DNA of 64,000 nt from Glaciibacter superstes DSM 21135 (lineage in GTDB: Bacteria; Actinomycetota; Actinomycetes; Actinomycetales; Microbacteriaceae): positions 310,001 through 374,000 of the forward strand of contig NZ_ATWH01000002.1 in NCBI RefSeq assembly GCF_000421145.1. The letters are read 5' to 3'. Shown one piece after another: positions 36,170 to 43,632 of the stretch. Numbering within the stretch: the stretch's first letter is position 1; each line of letters begins with the position of its first letter. The notes below the pieces were generated by a model. The model searched no databases. It was not told the DNA's origin and saw only the letters and a list, made by a program, of their open reading frames with translations. A program made the translations under genes and the position numbers.

Positions 36170-37195
36170 ATGAAACGCGGTGCGGCATCCGTCTACCCGG
36201 TCACGACGAGTGATCTGACGATTGAGTATCCGCCGCACGGTGCGAGCCCGGCTTTTGTCGCCGTGCACGGTCTCAACCTGCGCATTGCACCCGGCGAGGT
36301 GGTAGGGCTCCTCGGTGAGAGCGGCTCCGGCAAGAGCACGCTGGCCAGGGTACTCTCCGGCGATGCCGCGTCACCCGCGACGGCCGCCGGAGGTTCGGCC
36401 GAGGTACGCCCCCAGATCACCGGGGGAGAGGCCACGGTGCTCGGCCACGAGCTGCGAAGGATCAACCGTCGTACGCTCGCCAAACTGACGTTCGAGGTCG
36501 GCTTGCTGGCACAGGATGCCGCAGAGACGCTTCCGTCGACGATGAGCGTTGCAGAGATCGTCGCCTCTCCCATCCTGGAACGCGACCGGCATTACAACCG
36601 CCGTTCGCTGAACACCCGGGTGGCGACGATGATCGACGCCGTGCGGCTGCCGCTCGCGTTTCTCGGAAAGTTTCCGTACGAACTCAGCAGTGGGCAGCGC
36701 CAGCGGGTTGCGCTGGCGCGCGCCCTGGTCTTCGGCCCGACGCTTCTGATCGCCGATGAGCCGACAGCGGGCATCGATGTCACCGTGCGCGACGCGGTCA
36801 TCGATCTCATCGGGGAACTGCAGCGAGAGCGTGCGTTCTCTGCGTTGATCATCAGCCACGATCTGGCCGTCCTCCGCCGGGTCGCCAACCGCATCGCGGT
36901 CATGCACCAGGGGGTGCTGGTCGGCCTCGGAACGATCCAGGAGGTGTTCGACGACCCGTGGCATCCGTACGTCGCCGGGCTCGCCGACGCACTGTCCGTG
37001 CCGATGGACGATGAGGCGTACGAGCCCGATGACGACGACGCCGATGACGAACAAGCCGATGACGAACAAGCCGATGACGACGAAGCCGGTGGCGAACCCG
37101 CTGCCGAGGCCGTCAACGCGACCGCACCGAACCTGAAGTCTCTCCCGAAGGACACTGGTGCCATGCTGCCGCACCCACGGATGCCTCCACGGTGA
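36170..37195 (+). CDS. third ATP-binding protein of the peptide transporter operon
   Basis: This encodes 341 residues. Walker [14 protein letters not shown], a modified signature LSSGQRQRVALARAL (Ser for Gly), Walker B LLIADEPTAGIDVT and switch ISHD are present. The insert PATAAGGSAEVRPQITGGEA after Walker A and the Q-loop LLAQDAAETLP are unusual. The family part ends near residue 285. The tail is acidic low complexity with ADDEQ repeats from a 15-bp DNA unit. It may be an alternative subunit or a regulator; the Walker motifs suggest it is active. Confidence 0.88.
   Translation: MKRGAASVYPVTTSDLTIEYPPHGASPAFVAVHGLNLRIAPGEVVGLLGESGSGKSTLARVLSGDAASPATAAGGSAEVRPQITGGEATVLGHELRRINRRTLAKLTFEVGLLAQDAAETLPSTMSVAEIVASPILERDRHYNRRSLNTRVATMIDAVRLPLAFLGKFPYELSSGQRQRVALARALVFGPTLLIADEPTAGIDVTVRDAVIDLIGELQRERAFSALIISHDLAVLRRVANRIAVMHQGVLVGLGTIQEVFDDPWHPYVAGLADALSVPMDDEAYEPDDDDADDEQADDEQADDDEAGGEPAAEAVNATAPNLKSLPKDTGAMLPHPRMPPR
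37040..37084 (+). repeat. 15-bp repeats in the tail of the third ATPase gene
   Basis: GCCGATGACGAACAA occurs twice perfectly and a third time with changes, encoding ADDEQ ADDEQ ADDDE. Confidence 0.9.
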
Positions 37196-37269
37196 CCTCG
37201 AGTGCATCGGTTTCGCCTGCAGCGTCTTCTCCGAAAGCGGTTGCCGACATCCCCGGGGTCGCCGCCGAT

Positions 37270-37297
37270 TTGGTACACGGCCAACCTTTGGTAAAGT
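37270..37297 (+). promoter_or_regulatory. promoter of tRNA-Asn
   Basis: TTGGTA (37270-37275) and TAAAGT (37292-37297) are separated by 16 bp and end 19 bp before the tRNA. Confidence 0.6.
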
Positions 37298-37316
37298 AGC
37301 AACGCTGTTCAAGCAT

Positions 37317-37389
37317 TCCTCGATAGCTCAATTGGCAGAGCAGCCGGCTGTTAACCGGCAGGTTGTTGGTTCGAGTCCAACTCGGGGAG
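37317..37389 (+). tRNA. tRNA-Asn (anticodon GTT)
   Basis: This is a 73-nt cloverleaf. The acceptor arms TCCTCGA and TCGGGGA pair with one G-U. The D-arm is AGCTCAATTGGCAGAGC. The anticodon arm GCCGGCTGTTAACCGGC gives GTT, and the T-arm contains GGTTCGAGTCC. The discriminator base is G; CCA is not encoded. Confidence 0.95.
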
Positions 37390-37390
37390 C

Positions 37391-37435
37391 GAAAGGCCGT
37401 TCCGGGCTCCACCCTGGACGGCCTTTCACATTCTT
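37391..37435 (+). terminator. terminator after tRNA-Asn
   Basis: GAAAGGCCGT (37391-37400) pairs perfectly with ACGGCCTTTC (37418-37427), and CACATTCTTGTG follows. Confidence 0.65.
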
Positions 37436-37498
37436 GTGAAGGGCGTGCGCGGTGGATCTCTGGCTGATGGTCAGCGCACTCGCCTTCGCAGCGCAATC

Positions 37499-38272
37499 AT
37501 GAACGCGTCGGGCACCATCGGCGGCGCGGATGCCGAACGCCTGGCGGCGCGTGAAGCCGTCAGGGACAGCATGGCCGTCGGCATTGCGACCGCCGCCTAT
37601 GGGGTCTCATTCGGAGCACTGGCCGTGGCCGCAGGGCTCGACATCTGGCAGAGCTGCTTCATCAGCCTGGTGATGTTCTCCGGCGGCTCCCAGTTCGCTC
37701 TGATCGGTGTTCTCGCGGCCGGTGGCGTGGCTGCCGGGCCTGCCGCGATCGCCAGCGCAGCACTTCTCGGCACCCGCAACGGGATCTACGGTATCCGAAC
37801 GTCTCCGATCGTCGGGCGCGGGTGGCTGAAACGGATCGCCGCCGCCTGGATCACCATCGACGAATCGACCGCCGTCGCGCTTGCACAGCCGACCCCGCGC
37901 AGCCGCCGGATCGGGTTCTGGGCGACCGGGCTCGCTGTCTTCATCGGCTGGAACCTGACGACGCTGATCGGAGCGTTCGTCGGTGACGCACTGGGTGACA
38001 CCCGTGCGTATGGCCTCGACGCGGCCGCGGCGGCGGCCTTCGTCGGTCTGCTGTGGCCGCGACTGAAGCGGCTGCAGGCTGTTGCAGTGGCTGCGGCCGC
38101 CGCCGTTGTCGCAGCGGCGCTGACGCCGGTGCTCATGCCCGGGCTTCCTGTGCTGGTGGCCGCCGTCGTCGCCGTGATTGTCGGCCTGTTCAACCTGCTG
38201 GGTTCTCCGGTGACGGATGCCGCAACATCCGTCACGCAAGCCGGCGCAGCACGTGAGGGGTCGCCATCATGA
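37499..38272 (+). CDS. azlC: AzlC-family branched-chain amino acid exporter subunit
   Basis: This is a 257-residue membrane protein, the large subunit of AzlCD transporters that export branched-chain amino acids or related compounds. GIATAAYGVSFGALAVAAG and VMFSGGSQFALIGVLAAGG are the family signature, with the SGGSQFA motif intact. About seven helices are seen. The start is uncertain: no clear ribosome binding site precedes the ATG at 37499, and the frame is open back to a GTG at 37436. It overlaps azlD in ATGA form. Confidence 0.9.
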   Translation: MNASGTIGGADAERLAAREAVRDSMAVGIATAAYGVSFGALAVAAGLDIWQSCFISLVMFSGGSQFALIGVLAAGGVAAGPAAIASAALLGTRNGIYGIRTSPIVGRGWLKRIAAAWITIDESTAVALAQPTPRSRRIGFWATGLAVFIGWNLTTLIGAFVGDALGDTRAYGLDAAAAAAFVGLLWPRLKRLQAVAVAAAAAVVAAALTPVLMPGLPVLVAAVVAVIVGLFNLLGSPVTDAATSVTQAGAAREGSPS

Positions 38273-38574
38273 CCATGTGGCAGATCATCATCCTGGCGTC
38301 GATCGCCTGCCTGCTGCTGAAGCTCGCCGGCTATCTGGTTCCACCGTCGCTGCTGGAACGACCGGCACCCGCTCGTATCGCCGATCTGTTGACGGTTGCC
38401 TTGCTCGCTGCCCTGATCGCGGTGCGGACGCTCGGTGTCGGTGAGGCAATCGTCGTCGATGCCAGGGTGCCGGCAGTGATCGTTGCCGTCGCGCTGTTTG
38501 CGCTTCGTGTGCCGTTCATCGTGGTGGTTCTGGTGGCCGCGTTGGTGGCCGCCGGCATCCGCGCATTCACCTGA
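38269..38574 (+). CDS. azlD: AzlD-family transporter subunit
   Basis: This is a 101-residue small subunit with three membrane helices. LASIACLLLKLAGYLVPPSL and VALLAALIAVRTLG correspond to the AzlD family (PF05437). It starts within the azlC stop and ends before the convergent def gene. AzlC and AzlD act as a pair in the cytoplasmic membrane. Confidence 0.92.
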   Translation: MTMWQIIILASIACLLLKLAGYLVPPSLLERPAPARIADLLTVALLAALIAVRTLGVGEAIVVDARVPAVIVAVALFALRVPFIVVVLVAALVAAGIRAFT

Positions 38575-38613
38575 CCCGGCTGTGCCAGTGTTGTGCGGGG
38601 CCTGGCAACGGGT

Positions 38614-39180
38614 TCAGCTCTCGAGGTTGTCGATACCGGGAACCCAGCTCTGACCTGGCACGCCCCAGCTACGTTTGCGCTCGATCTTGGCAGCGACCTT
38701 GGCGTACGGATGCTCGAGCCGATCGACGTACAGGGTTCCGTCGAGATGGTCGAACTCGTGCTGGAAGATTCGAGCGAGCCAGCCGTCTGCCCGGATCTCG
38801 AAAGGTCTCTGGTCGAGATCGACCGCGCGAAGGAGTGCCGACCTGGCGCGCTGCAAAGGAAAACGCTCGCCGGGGAATGACAGGCACCCCTCCGCGTCCT
38901 CGTCTTCGTCTGGCGCATGGGCCGAAACCGGGGTGATCCATAGCTCAGGGTTGATCGCGACCCCCCGCCAACTGACGTCGTCGTCGTCTGAGTAACCGAA
39001 GGTGAAGAGCCGCAGTCCCACCCCGACCTGCGGGCCGGCCAGGCCGACGCCGGGGGCGGCATCCATGGTCTCGAACATATCGCTCACCAGGGTGCGTAGT
39101 CCGTCGTCGAAGTCGACAACGGGGGAGGCGGGGGAGTGGAGCACGGGATCTCCGGAAATTACTATCGGTCGCACGGCCAT
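38614..39180 (-). CDS. def: peptide deformylase
   Basis: This is a 188-residue metalloenzyme that removes the N-formyl group from new proteins. Motif 1 GVGLAGPQVGV, motif 2 EGCLSFPGE with metal ligand Cys99, and motif 3 FQHEFDHLDG with His141, Glu142 and His145 are intact. An acidic stretch DEDEDAE precedes motif 2. TATTCT lies six bases before the ATG on this strand, suggesting a leaderless transcript. It is divergent from the DMT transporter with only 40 bp between the starts. Confidence 0.96.
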   Translation of the reverse strand: MAVRPIVISGDPVLHSPASPVVDFDDGLRTLVSDMFETMDAAPGVGLAGPQVGVGLRLFTFGYSDDDDVSWRGVAINPELWITPVSAHAPDEDEDAEGCLSFPGERFPLQRARSALLRAVDLDQRPFEIRADGWLARIFQHEFDHLDGTLYVDRLEHPYAKVAAKIERKRSWGVPGQSWVPGIDNLES

Positions 39181-39220
39181 TCAGCAAGAATATCGGCACC
39201 ATTCTGGGTAGGGTCGACAG
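39181..39220. promoter_or_regulatory. compact divergent leaderless-type promoters
   Basis: The 40-bp gap holds a -10 box for each gene: TATTCT on the minus strand (39187-39192), six bases from the def ATG, and TAGGGT on the plus strand (39209-39214), six bases from the transporter GTG. Neither gene has a Shine-Dalgarno motif. The two polymerase sites would overlap. Confidence 0.55.
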
Positions 39221-40132
39221 GTGACCCTCGACCTGCCCGAACTCGCCGTGGATATCGCTATTGATCCTGCCCAGGCCATCGGTATCCCGCTCGCGCTCGT
39301 CGGTGCGGTGTTCCTGTCGCTCGGTGCCCAGTTCCAGCATCGTGGCGTCGCCAAGGTCGAGGCGAACACGGTGGAGGTCACCGGCGGGCTGAACATGCAC
39401 CAGCTCGCCCTGCTGCTGGCCAGGCCGTCGTGGGTGTTCGGTTCGCTGATGCTCGGGTTGGCGATTGTCTTCCAGCTCTCCAGCCTGTCGTTCGCGCCGA
39501 TCATCGTTGTGCAGCCACTTGGCGCTGTGGCACTTGTCATCACCTCGATATTGAACGCACGGGTGAGTAAAGTCAGCCTCAATCGGCAATCGGTCATCGC
39601 GATTGTCATGTGCGTCGGCGGTGTTGGGCTGTTCGTGACCGTTGCGGCGTTCACCGCTGTCGACAAACCGGTCACCGACCAGAACCTGGTCACTATCCTG
39701 ATCATCCTGGCGTGTGTGCTTGCCGCGTTCGCCGTAGCGTTCGGGATGCTGCGCAACCGGTTCAAGGCGATTTTCTACATCATCGGCGCCGGAGTGCTCT
39801 ACGGGTTCGTGGCGACCTTGGCCAAGGTTGTCATCAGCCGCATCCAGGACGGCAACGTCGAGTGGCTGACGTTGCTGTGCCTGCTGGGGCTGCTCCTCGC
39901 AGCTGCCCTCGGTGCCTACTTCGTGCAGAACGCATACTCCTCAGGTCCGCCCGACCTGGTGATCGCTGGCCTGACCGTCGTCGATCCACTCATCGCCGTC
40001 GGCATCGGCATCATCGTGCTCGGCGAAGCGTCGCAGGCGCCGCTGTGGGCGGCGATCCTGTTCGTCCTGGCGGGCGCCGTCGCCATCTGGGGCGTGTTCG
40101 TGCTGGCCAAATACCACCCGCAGTCCGAGTGA
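39221..40132 (+). CDS. DMT superfamily transporter (EamA/NIPA-like)
   Basis: This is a 303-residue protein with about nine membrane helices in a DMT layout. ALVGAVFLSLGAQFQHRGVAK opens the first half; PIIVVQPLGAVALVITSILN and DPLIAVGIGIIVLGE mark the internal pseudo-repeat. Conserved family features include the VQPLGA and VDPLIA pairs typical of NIPA-like or EamA-like members. The substrate is not evident. Confidence 0.85.
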   Translation: MTLDLPELAVDIAIDPAQAIGIPLALVGAVFLSLGAQFQHRGVAKVEANTVEVTGGLNMHQLALLLARPSWVFGSLMLGLAIVFQLSSLSFAPIIVVQPLGAVALVITSILNARVSKVSLNRQSVIAIVMCVGGVGLFVTVAAFTAVDKPVTDQNLVTILIILACVLAAFAVAFGMLRNRFKAIFYIIGAGVLYGFVATLAKVVISRIQDGNVEWLTLLCLLGLLLAAALGAYFVQNAYSSGPPDLVIAGLTVVDPLIAVGIGIIVLGEASQAPLWAAILFVLAGAVAIWGVFVLAKYHPQSE

Positions 40133-40204
40133 GAAACCGTCACCGAATTGATGACGCGCCGTTTTGAGCCGCACGCCGAACCGGGGCCGTTTAGAATAAA
40201 GTGC

Positions 40205-40282
40205 ATGGATACCCCTCCGGCGTCTGCTTCGGGGGTACAAGACTTTTTCAGCCGGATGTCGATTCCCGGCCCGCCAACGTAG
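40205..40282 (+). CDS. possible leaderless upstream ORF before the glycosyltransferase
   Basis: This is a 25-codon ORF starting ATG, seven bases after TAGAAT, and ending 12 bases before the glycosyltransferase TTG. The peptide reads MDTPPASASGVQDFFSRMS and then IPGPPT. Its stop TAG overlaps the AGGGA ribosome binding site of the next gene, so translation of the two may be coupled. A 7-bp hairpin (TACCCC with GGGGTA plus one wobble pair, 40210-40237) followed by ACTTTTT lies within the ORF, giving the appearance of an attenuator. It has no similarity I recognise. Confidence 0.45.
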   Translation: MDTPPASASGVQDFFSRMSIPGPPT

Positions 40283-40294
40283 GGATTACGCCAC

Positions 40295-41554
40295 TTGTCA
40301 GATCCGATCTATCCGCCAAGCGATTCGCCGGCAGGCGATGCCCACGCGGCGAAGAAGCCGATCCGCGTCCTGATCGCGGCCGACACTTTCGCGCCAGACG
40401 TGAACGGCGCTGCCCGGTTCGCAGAACGACTGGCGGCCGGCCTGGTGTCGCGTGGACACGACGTGCACGTGATGGCGCCTGCTGCGTCTCGCAAGAGCGG
40501 CACCTGGACTGAGACGCACGAGGGCCAGCCGATGACCGTGCATCGCTTGCACAGCTGGCGCTGGTACCCCCACGACTGGTTGCGATTCGCACTTCCGTGG
40601 CTGGTTCGGCGCGACAGTCGTCGCATTCTCGACTCCGTGAAGCCAGACGTCGTGCACTTCCAGTCACACCTCAATGTCGGGCGCGGTGTGACGATCGAGG
40701 CTGAGAAACGCGGCATCCGCATCATCGGCACCAATCACTTCATGCCAGAGAACATGGTGGAGTTCTCTTTGATTCCCAAGGGCTTCCAGGACCGCGTGAT
40801 CAAGGCAGCGTGGCGTGCCGCCCGGCGCACGTTCGGTCGGGCGGAAGCGGTGACGACCCCGACGGTGCGTGCGGCGCAGTTCTTGAAGAAGTACACGGGG
40901 CTCACCGAGGTTCACGCGATCTCCTGCGGGATCAACGCAGACAACTATTCGCCGAGTTTCGAACCACGCACCGAGAACCGCATCCTGTTCGTCGGCCGGG
41001 TCACTGGTGAGAAGCAGATCGACGTCCTGCTGAACGCCGTTGCATTGCTTTCGCCCGAGCTCGACGTGAAAGTCGAGATCGTCGGCGGAGGCGACCAGAA
41101 GCGCAACCTCGAGCACCTGGCCGACACCCTCGGCATCAGTGATCGGGTGTCGTTCACCGGCTATGTGACGGATGAGGAATTGCGGGCCGCCTATTCGCGC
41201 GCGACGGTCTTTGCGATGCCGTCGATTGCCGAGCTGCAGAGCATTGCCACCATGGAGGCGATGGCGTCTGGGCTCCCCGTGGTCGCAGCCAACGCCATGG
41301 CGCTGCCGCACCTGGTGCACGACAAGGAGAACGGGTACCTGTTCGAGCCAGGCAATGCCCAGGACCTCGCGGACAAGCTGACGCAGGTGTTGACGGCCGC
41401 ACCAGCCGAGCTGACTGCGCAGAAGCGCGAGTCGCTCAAACTGATCGGCTCGCACGATATCAACCGCACCTTGAACACCTTCGAAAGCCTGTATCGTGGT
41501 GAACCGGTGGTCGATCCGATCATCGACGGAGCCTCCGCACACTCGTCAGAGTAG
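40295..41554 (+). CDS. GT4-family glycosyltransferase
   Basis: This is a 419-residue retaining glycosyltransferase with GT-B fold. RVLIAADTFAPDVNGAARFA is the N-terminal Rossmann loop and RILFVGRVTGEKQIDVLLNA the hinge. SIAELQSIATMEAMASGLPV holds the ExxxxxxxE nucleotide-sugar motif. The pattern resembles diacylglycerol glucosyltransferases and mannosyltransferases of membrane glycolipid synthesis; the exact donor is not clear. It starts with TTG after AGGGA. tRNA-Met follows 10 bp after its stop. Confidence 0.9.
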   Translation: MSDPIYPPSDSPAGDAHAAKKPIRVLIAADTFAPDVNGAARFAERLAAGLVSRGHDVHVMAPAASRKSGTWTETHEGQPMTVHRLHSWRWYPHDWLRFALPWLVRRDSRRILDSVKPDVVHFQSHLNVGRGVTIEAEKRGIRIIGTNHFMPENMVEFSLIPKGFQDRVIKAAWRAARRTFGRAEAVTTPTVRAAQFLKKYTGLTEVHAISCGINADNYSPSFEPRTENRILFVGRVTGEKQIDVLLNAVALLSPELDVKVEIVGGGDQKRNLEHLADTLGISDRVSFTGYVTDEELRAAYSRATVFAMPSIAELQSIATMEAMASGLPVVAANAMALPHLVHDKENGYLFEPGNAQDLADKLTQVLTAAPAELTAQKRESLKLIGSHDINRTLNTFESLYRGEPVVDPIIDGASAHSSE

Positions 41555-41564
41555 GCGGATTCTC

Positions 41565-41638
41565 GGGGCGGTAGCTCAGCTGGTTAGAGCAGCGGACTCA
41601 TAATCCGTCGGTCACGGGTTCAAGTCCCGTCCGCCCTA
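41565..41638 (+). tRNA. tRNA-Met (anticodon CAT)
   Basis: This is a 74-nt cloverleaf. Acceptor GGGGCGG pairs with CCGCCCT with one terminal G-U. The anticodon arm CGGACTCATAATCCG reads CAT. The T-arm is CACGGGTTCAAGTCCCGT and the discriminator is A. There is no C1-A72 mismatch, so it is not the initiator by that criterion. It could instead be the lysidine-modified Ile tRNA, which also carries CAT; I favour elongator Met. Confidence 0.85.
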
Positions 41639-41737
41639 CTGAGAGCGTGGCGTATCGACGTAGACGAGGCGTCGTGTCCGAAGCCACGACGATCGTCGTG
41701 CGCCGATCGTCGCCGTTCGCACCCACAATCGCCGGCG

Positions 41738-41790
41738 TAGCGGGGTCAACGGGTGGAGGCGGCGATTCTCGACGGGAGGCGACCCCGCTA
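41738..41790. repeat. 10-bp inverted repeat overlapping a stop codon
   Basis: TAGCGGGGTC (41738-41747) and GACCCCGCTA (41781-41790) are perfect complements with a 33-nt loop. The right arm contains the stop codon of the Gly-rich gene read on the minus strand. It may end transcription of that gene. Confidence 0.5.
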
Positions 41791-42471
41791 GAAGTCGAAA
41801 CCGCCACCGAAATCGCCTCCACCACCGAAGTCTCCGCCTCCGAAGTCTCCGCCTCCGAAGTCGCCACCGCCACCGTCGGCCGTGGCTTCGCCGCCGGAGC
41901 CGGAGCCGGCATCCGTGCCACCTGAATCTCCACCACCTGAATCTCCACCACCTGAATCTCCACCACCTGAATCTCCACCGTCTCCGCCGCTGTCAGTGTT
42001 ACCGTCGGCCGCGGCAGTGTCAGCCGGGCCAGGCAGGAATGCCGACGCGATCGCGGAACCGATGACAAAACCCGTTACCGTTCCGAGCAGAGAACTGGCG
42101 AACATGCTGCCGAGGCCGGGGCCACCGCGTTGGCCGGCAGAGTCAAGTGTGCGCTCCATGGTGCCCGGGCTCCGCAGTTCCTGCCTCGTCGCGGCCTGGG
42201 CGAGGCTGGCCGGAGCGTTGTCGCGCGGACGCTCGCTCGGAGGAGCATCGGCCATCAACTGCTGGAACAGCAATTCCCGTTGTTCTTCAGTCAGCTTCGC
42301 GAAAGCCTCCGTGTGTACCTGCTCGATCGTCTCTGGCGGTGCCGTACGCAGCAGATACCGGTAGCGTTCGACGGCGATTTCGTCTGCAGAACGCTCAGGT
42401 TGGGACGCCGGGCGTTGCTGCGGAGGTGTTTCGGGCTCTTCGCGGCCCAGAAGTCGGTCGAGGAATCCCAT
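41788..42471 (-). CDS. hypothetical protein with Gly/Asp-rich repeat tail
   Basis: This encodes 227 residues. The head (1-110) is hydrophilic and helical (MGFLDRLLGREEPETPPQQ; ADEIAVERYRYLLRTAPPE; FAKLTEEQRELLFQQLMAD). Then comes one hydrophobic segment, SSLLGTVTGFVIGSAIASAF, and a tail built from GGDSG and GGGDF repeats. Four perfect 15-bp units encode the first series. AAGGAGA precedes the ATG at 42471. The head resembles a family of actinobacterial proteins of unknown function; the tail looks intrinsically disordered. Confidence 0.78.
   Translation of the reverse strand: MGFLDRLLGREEPETPPQQRPASQPERSADEIAVERYRYLLRTAPPETIEQVHTEAFAKLTEEQRELLFQQLMADAPPSERPRDNAPASLAQAATRQELRSPGTMERTLDSAGQRGGPGLGSMFASSLLGTVTGFVIGSAIASAFLPGPADTAAADGNTDSGGDGGDSGGGDSGGGDSGGGDSGGTDAGSGSGGEATADGGGGDFGGGDFGGGDFGGGGDFGGGFDF
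41918..41977 (-). repeat. four perfect 15-bp repeats in the Gly-rich gene
   Basis: CCACCTGAATCTCCA repeats four times without a change on the plus strand, encoding GGDSG units on the minus strand. A second series with unit TCTCCGCCTCCGAAG lies at 41831-41860. Confidence 0.95.
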
Positions 42472-42586
42472 GGTCGTGTCTCCTTGCAGATCGGGGTATC
42501 CAGAGTATTCTCGGCAACTCGACTGAAGCTGGGAACTCGGCACGGATATGTGCGACCTTGCATGATCGGATGGCGGAAGGACAGGC

Positions 42587-42709
42587 ATGGAACCCGGTCT
42601 CTTCCTGATCGGACCGAACTGGCTCATCACGGTGTCTTTGGGCACGGATCCGAATGAGCTCGCCATCCTTCAGACCTCGCTCGGCGGGGAATTGTTGCCG
42701 CTCGCGTGA
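42587..42709 (+). CDS. possible 40-residue small protein
   Basis: An ATG preceded by GGAAGG at 7 nt opens a 40-codon frame reading MEPGLFLIGPNWLITVSLG, then TDPNELAILQ and TSLGGELLPLA. It has no recognised domain; the first 20 residues are moderately hydrophobic. It lies between the divergent Gly-rich gene and the phosphoribosyltransferase gene. The good ribosome binding site is the main support. Confidence 0.4.
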   Translation: MEPGLFLIGPNWLITVSLGTDPNELAILQTSLGGELLPLA

Positions 42710-42855
42710 CTCGGCCGTGCGCCGGCGCCCTGCCCTGACACTTTTTGAGACGAACTCCGCAGGCAGAACGGATGCCCTGCGCTGAAGATCAGAAATTCTG
42801 CGACAGTGCCGAAATGCGAGTTACGCTGCTTTCGAGGGCCGAGGAGAGGGTGGAC

Positions 42856-43521
42856 ATGTTTCGAGACCGCTCCGAGGCCGGTCGGCTGCTGGCTACCGAA
42901 CTCACCAGACGCCTACCTGACGACAAACTGCACGATCCCATTGTGTACGCCCTGCCGCGCGGCGGTGTCCCCGTCGCTATCGAGGTAGCCAGGATGCTCC
43001 GCGCCCCACTCGACCTGCTCATCGTGCGCAAGATCGGCGCGCCGGGGTATCCGGAAGTTGCTCTCGGCGCGGTCGTCGACGGCGACGACCCCCAGACGAT
43101 CATCAACGACGACGTCTACGCGGCGACCGGCCGTGATGCCGAAGCGCTGGAACGCATCCGTCGTCGCGAACTCGCTGAAATCGAACGGCGCAGGAGTCGC
43201 TACCTCGGTGACCGGGCACCGCTCGATCCGTCCGGCCGCACAGCGATCGTGGTCGATGACGGCCTCGCAACCGGCGCAACCGCGAAGGCAGCTCTCACCG
43301 CCGTGCGGCGAATGGGCGCGTCCAGGACGGTTCTGGCGGTGCCAGTCGCACCCGACGACACCGAGCGAGAGCTGAACGGATACGCCGACCAGGTCATTGC
43401 ACTCGAGATGCCAACGGAGTTCTGGGCGATCGGCCAGTTCTACACCGACTTCCATCAGCTCACCGATGACGAGACGATAGGCATGCTGCGGCAGATGTGG
43501 TCAGGTGACGGCGAGTCCTGA
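42856..43521 (+). CDS. phosphoribosyltransferase family protein
   Basis: This is a 221-residue type I PRTase fold. IVYALPRGGVPVAIEVARML is the N-terminal loop, LIVRKIGAPGYPEVALGAV the flexible-loop region, and TAIVVDDGLATGATAKAAL the PRPP-binding motif with the adjacent Asp pair. The protein matches the stand-alone PRTase-like group often linked to stress genes; the base acceptor is unknown. The ATG at 42856 is chosen because GGAGAGG lies 5-8 nt upstream. Confidence 0.9.
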   Translation: MFRDRSEAGRLLATELTRRLPDDKLHDPIVYALPRGGVPVAIEVARMLRAPLDLLIVRKIGAPGYPEVALGAVVDGDDPQTIINDDVYAATGRDAEALERIRRRELAEIERRRSRYLGDRAPLDPSGRTAIVVDDGLATGATAKAALTAVRRMGASRTVLAVPVAPDDTERELNGYADQVIALEMPTEFWAIGQFYTDFHQLTDDETIGMLRQMWSGDGES

Positions 43522-43632
43522 TGAGCGTGAGCATACGGGAGCCACGAATGGTTCAAATAGGACAGAAACTGTCCGAGGCAGACGACAGAATAGATCTGTG
43601 CCGAAATTCCTGTCTGCCGATGCCGGGTTGCC

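Noticed and set aside
36170-37195. Third ABC ATPase as a pseudogene
   Set aside because: Walker A, Walker B and the switch His are intact and the frame is open; the altered signature alone is not decay.
41565-41638. tRNA-Met as an integration site
   Set aside because: No integrase, direct repeat of the tRNA 3' end or foreign-looking genes lie next to it; the neighbours look native.
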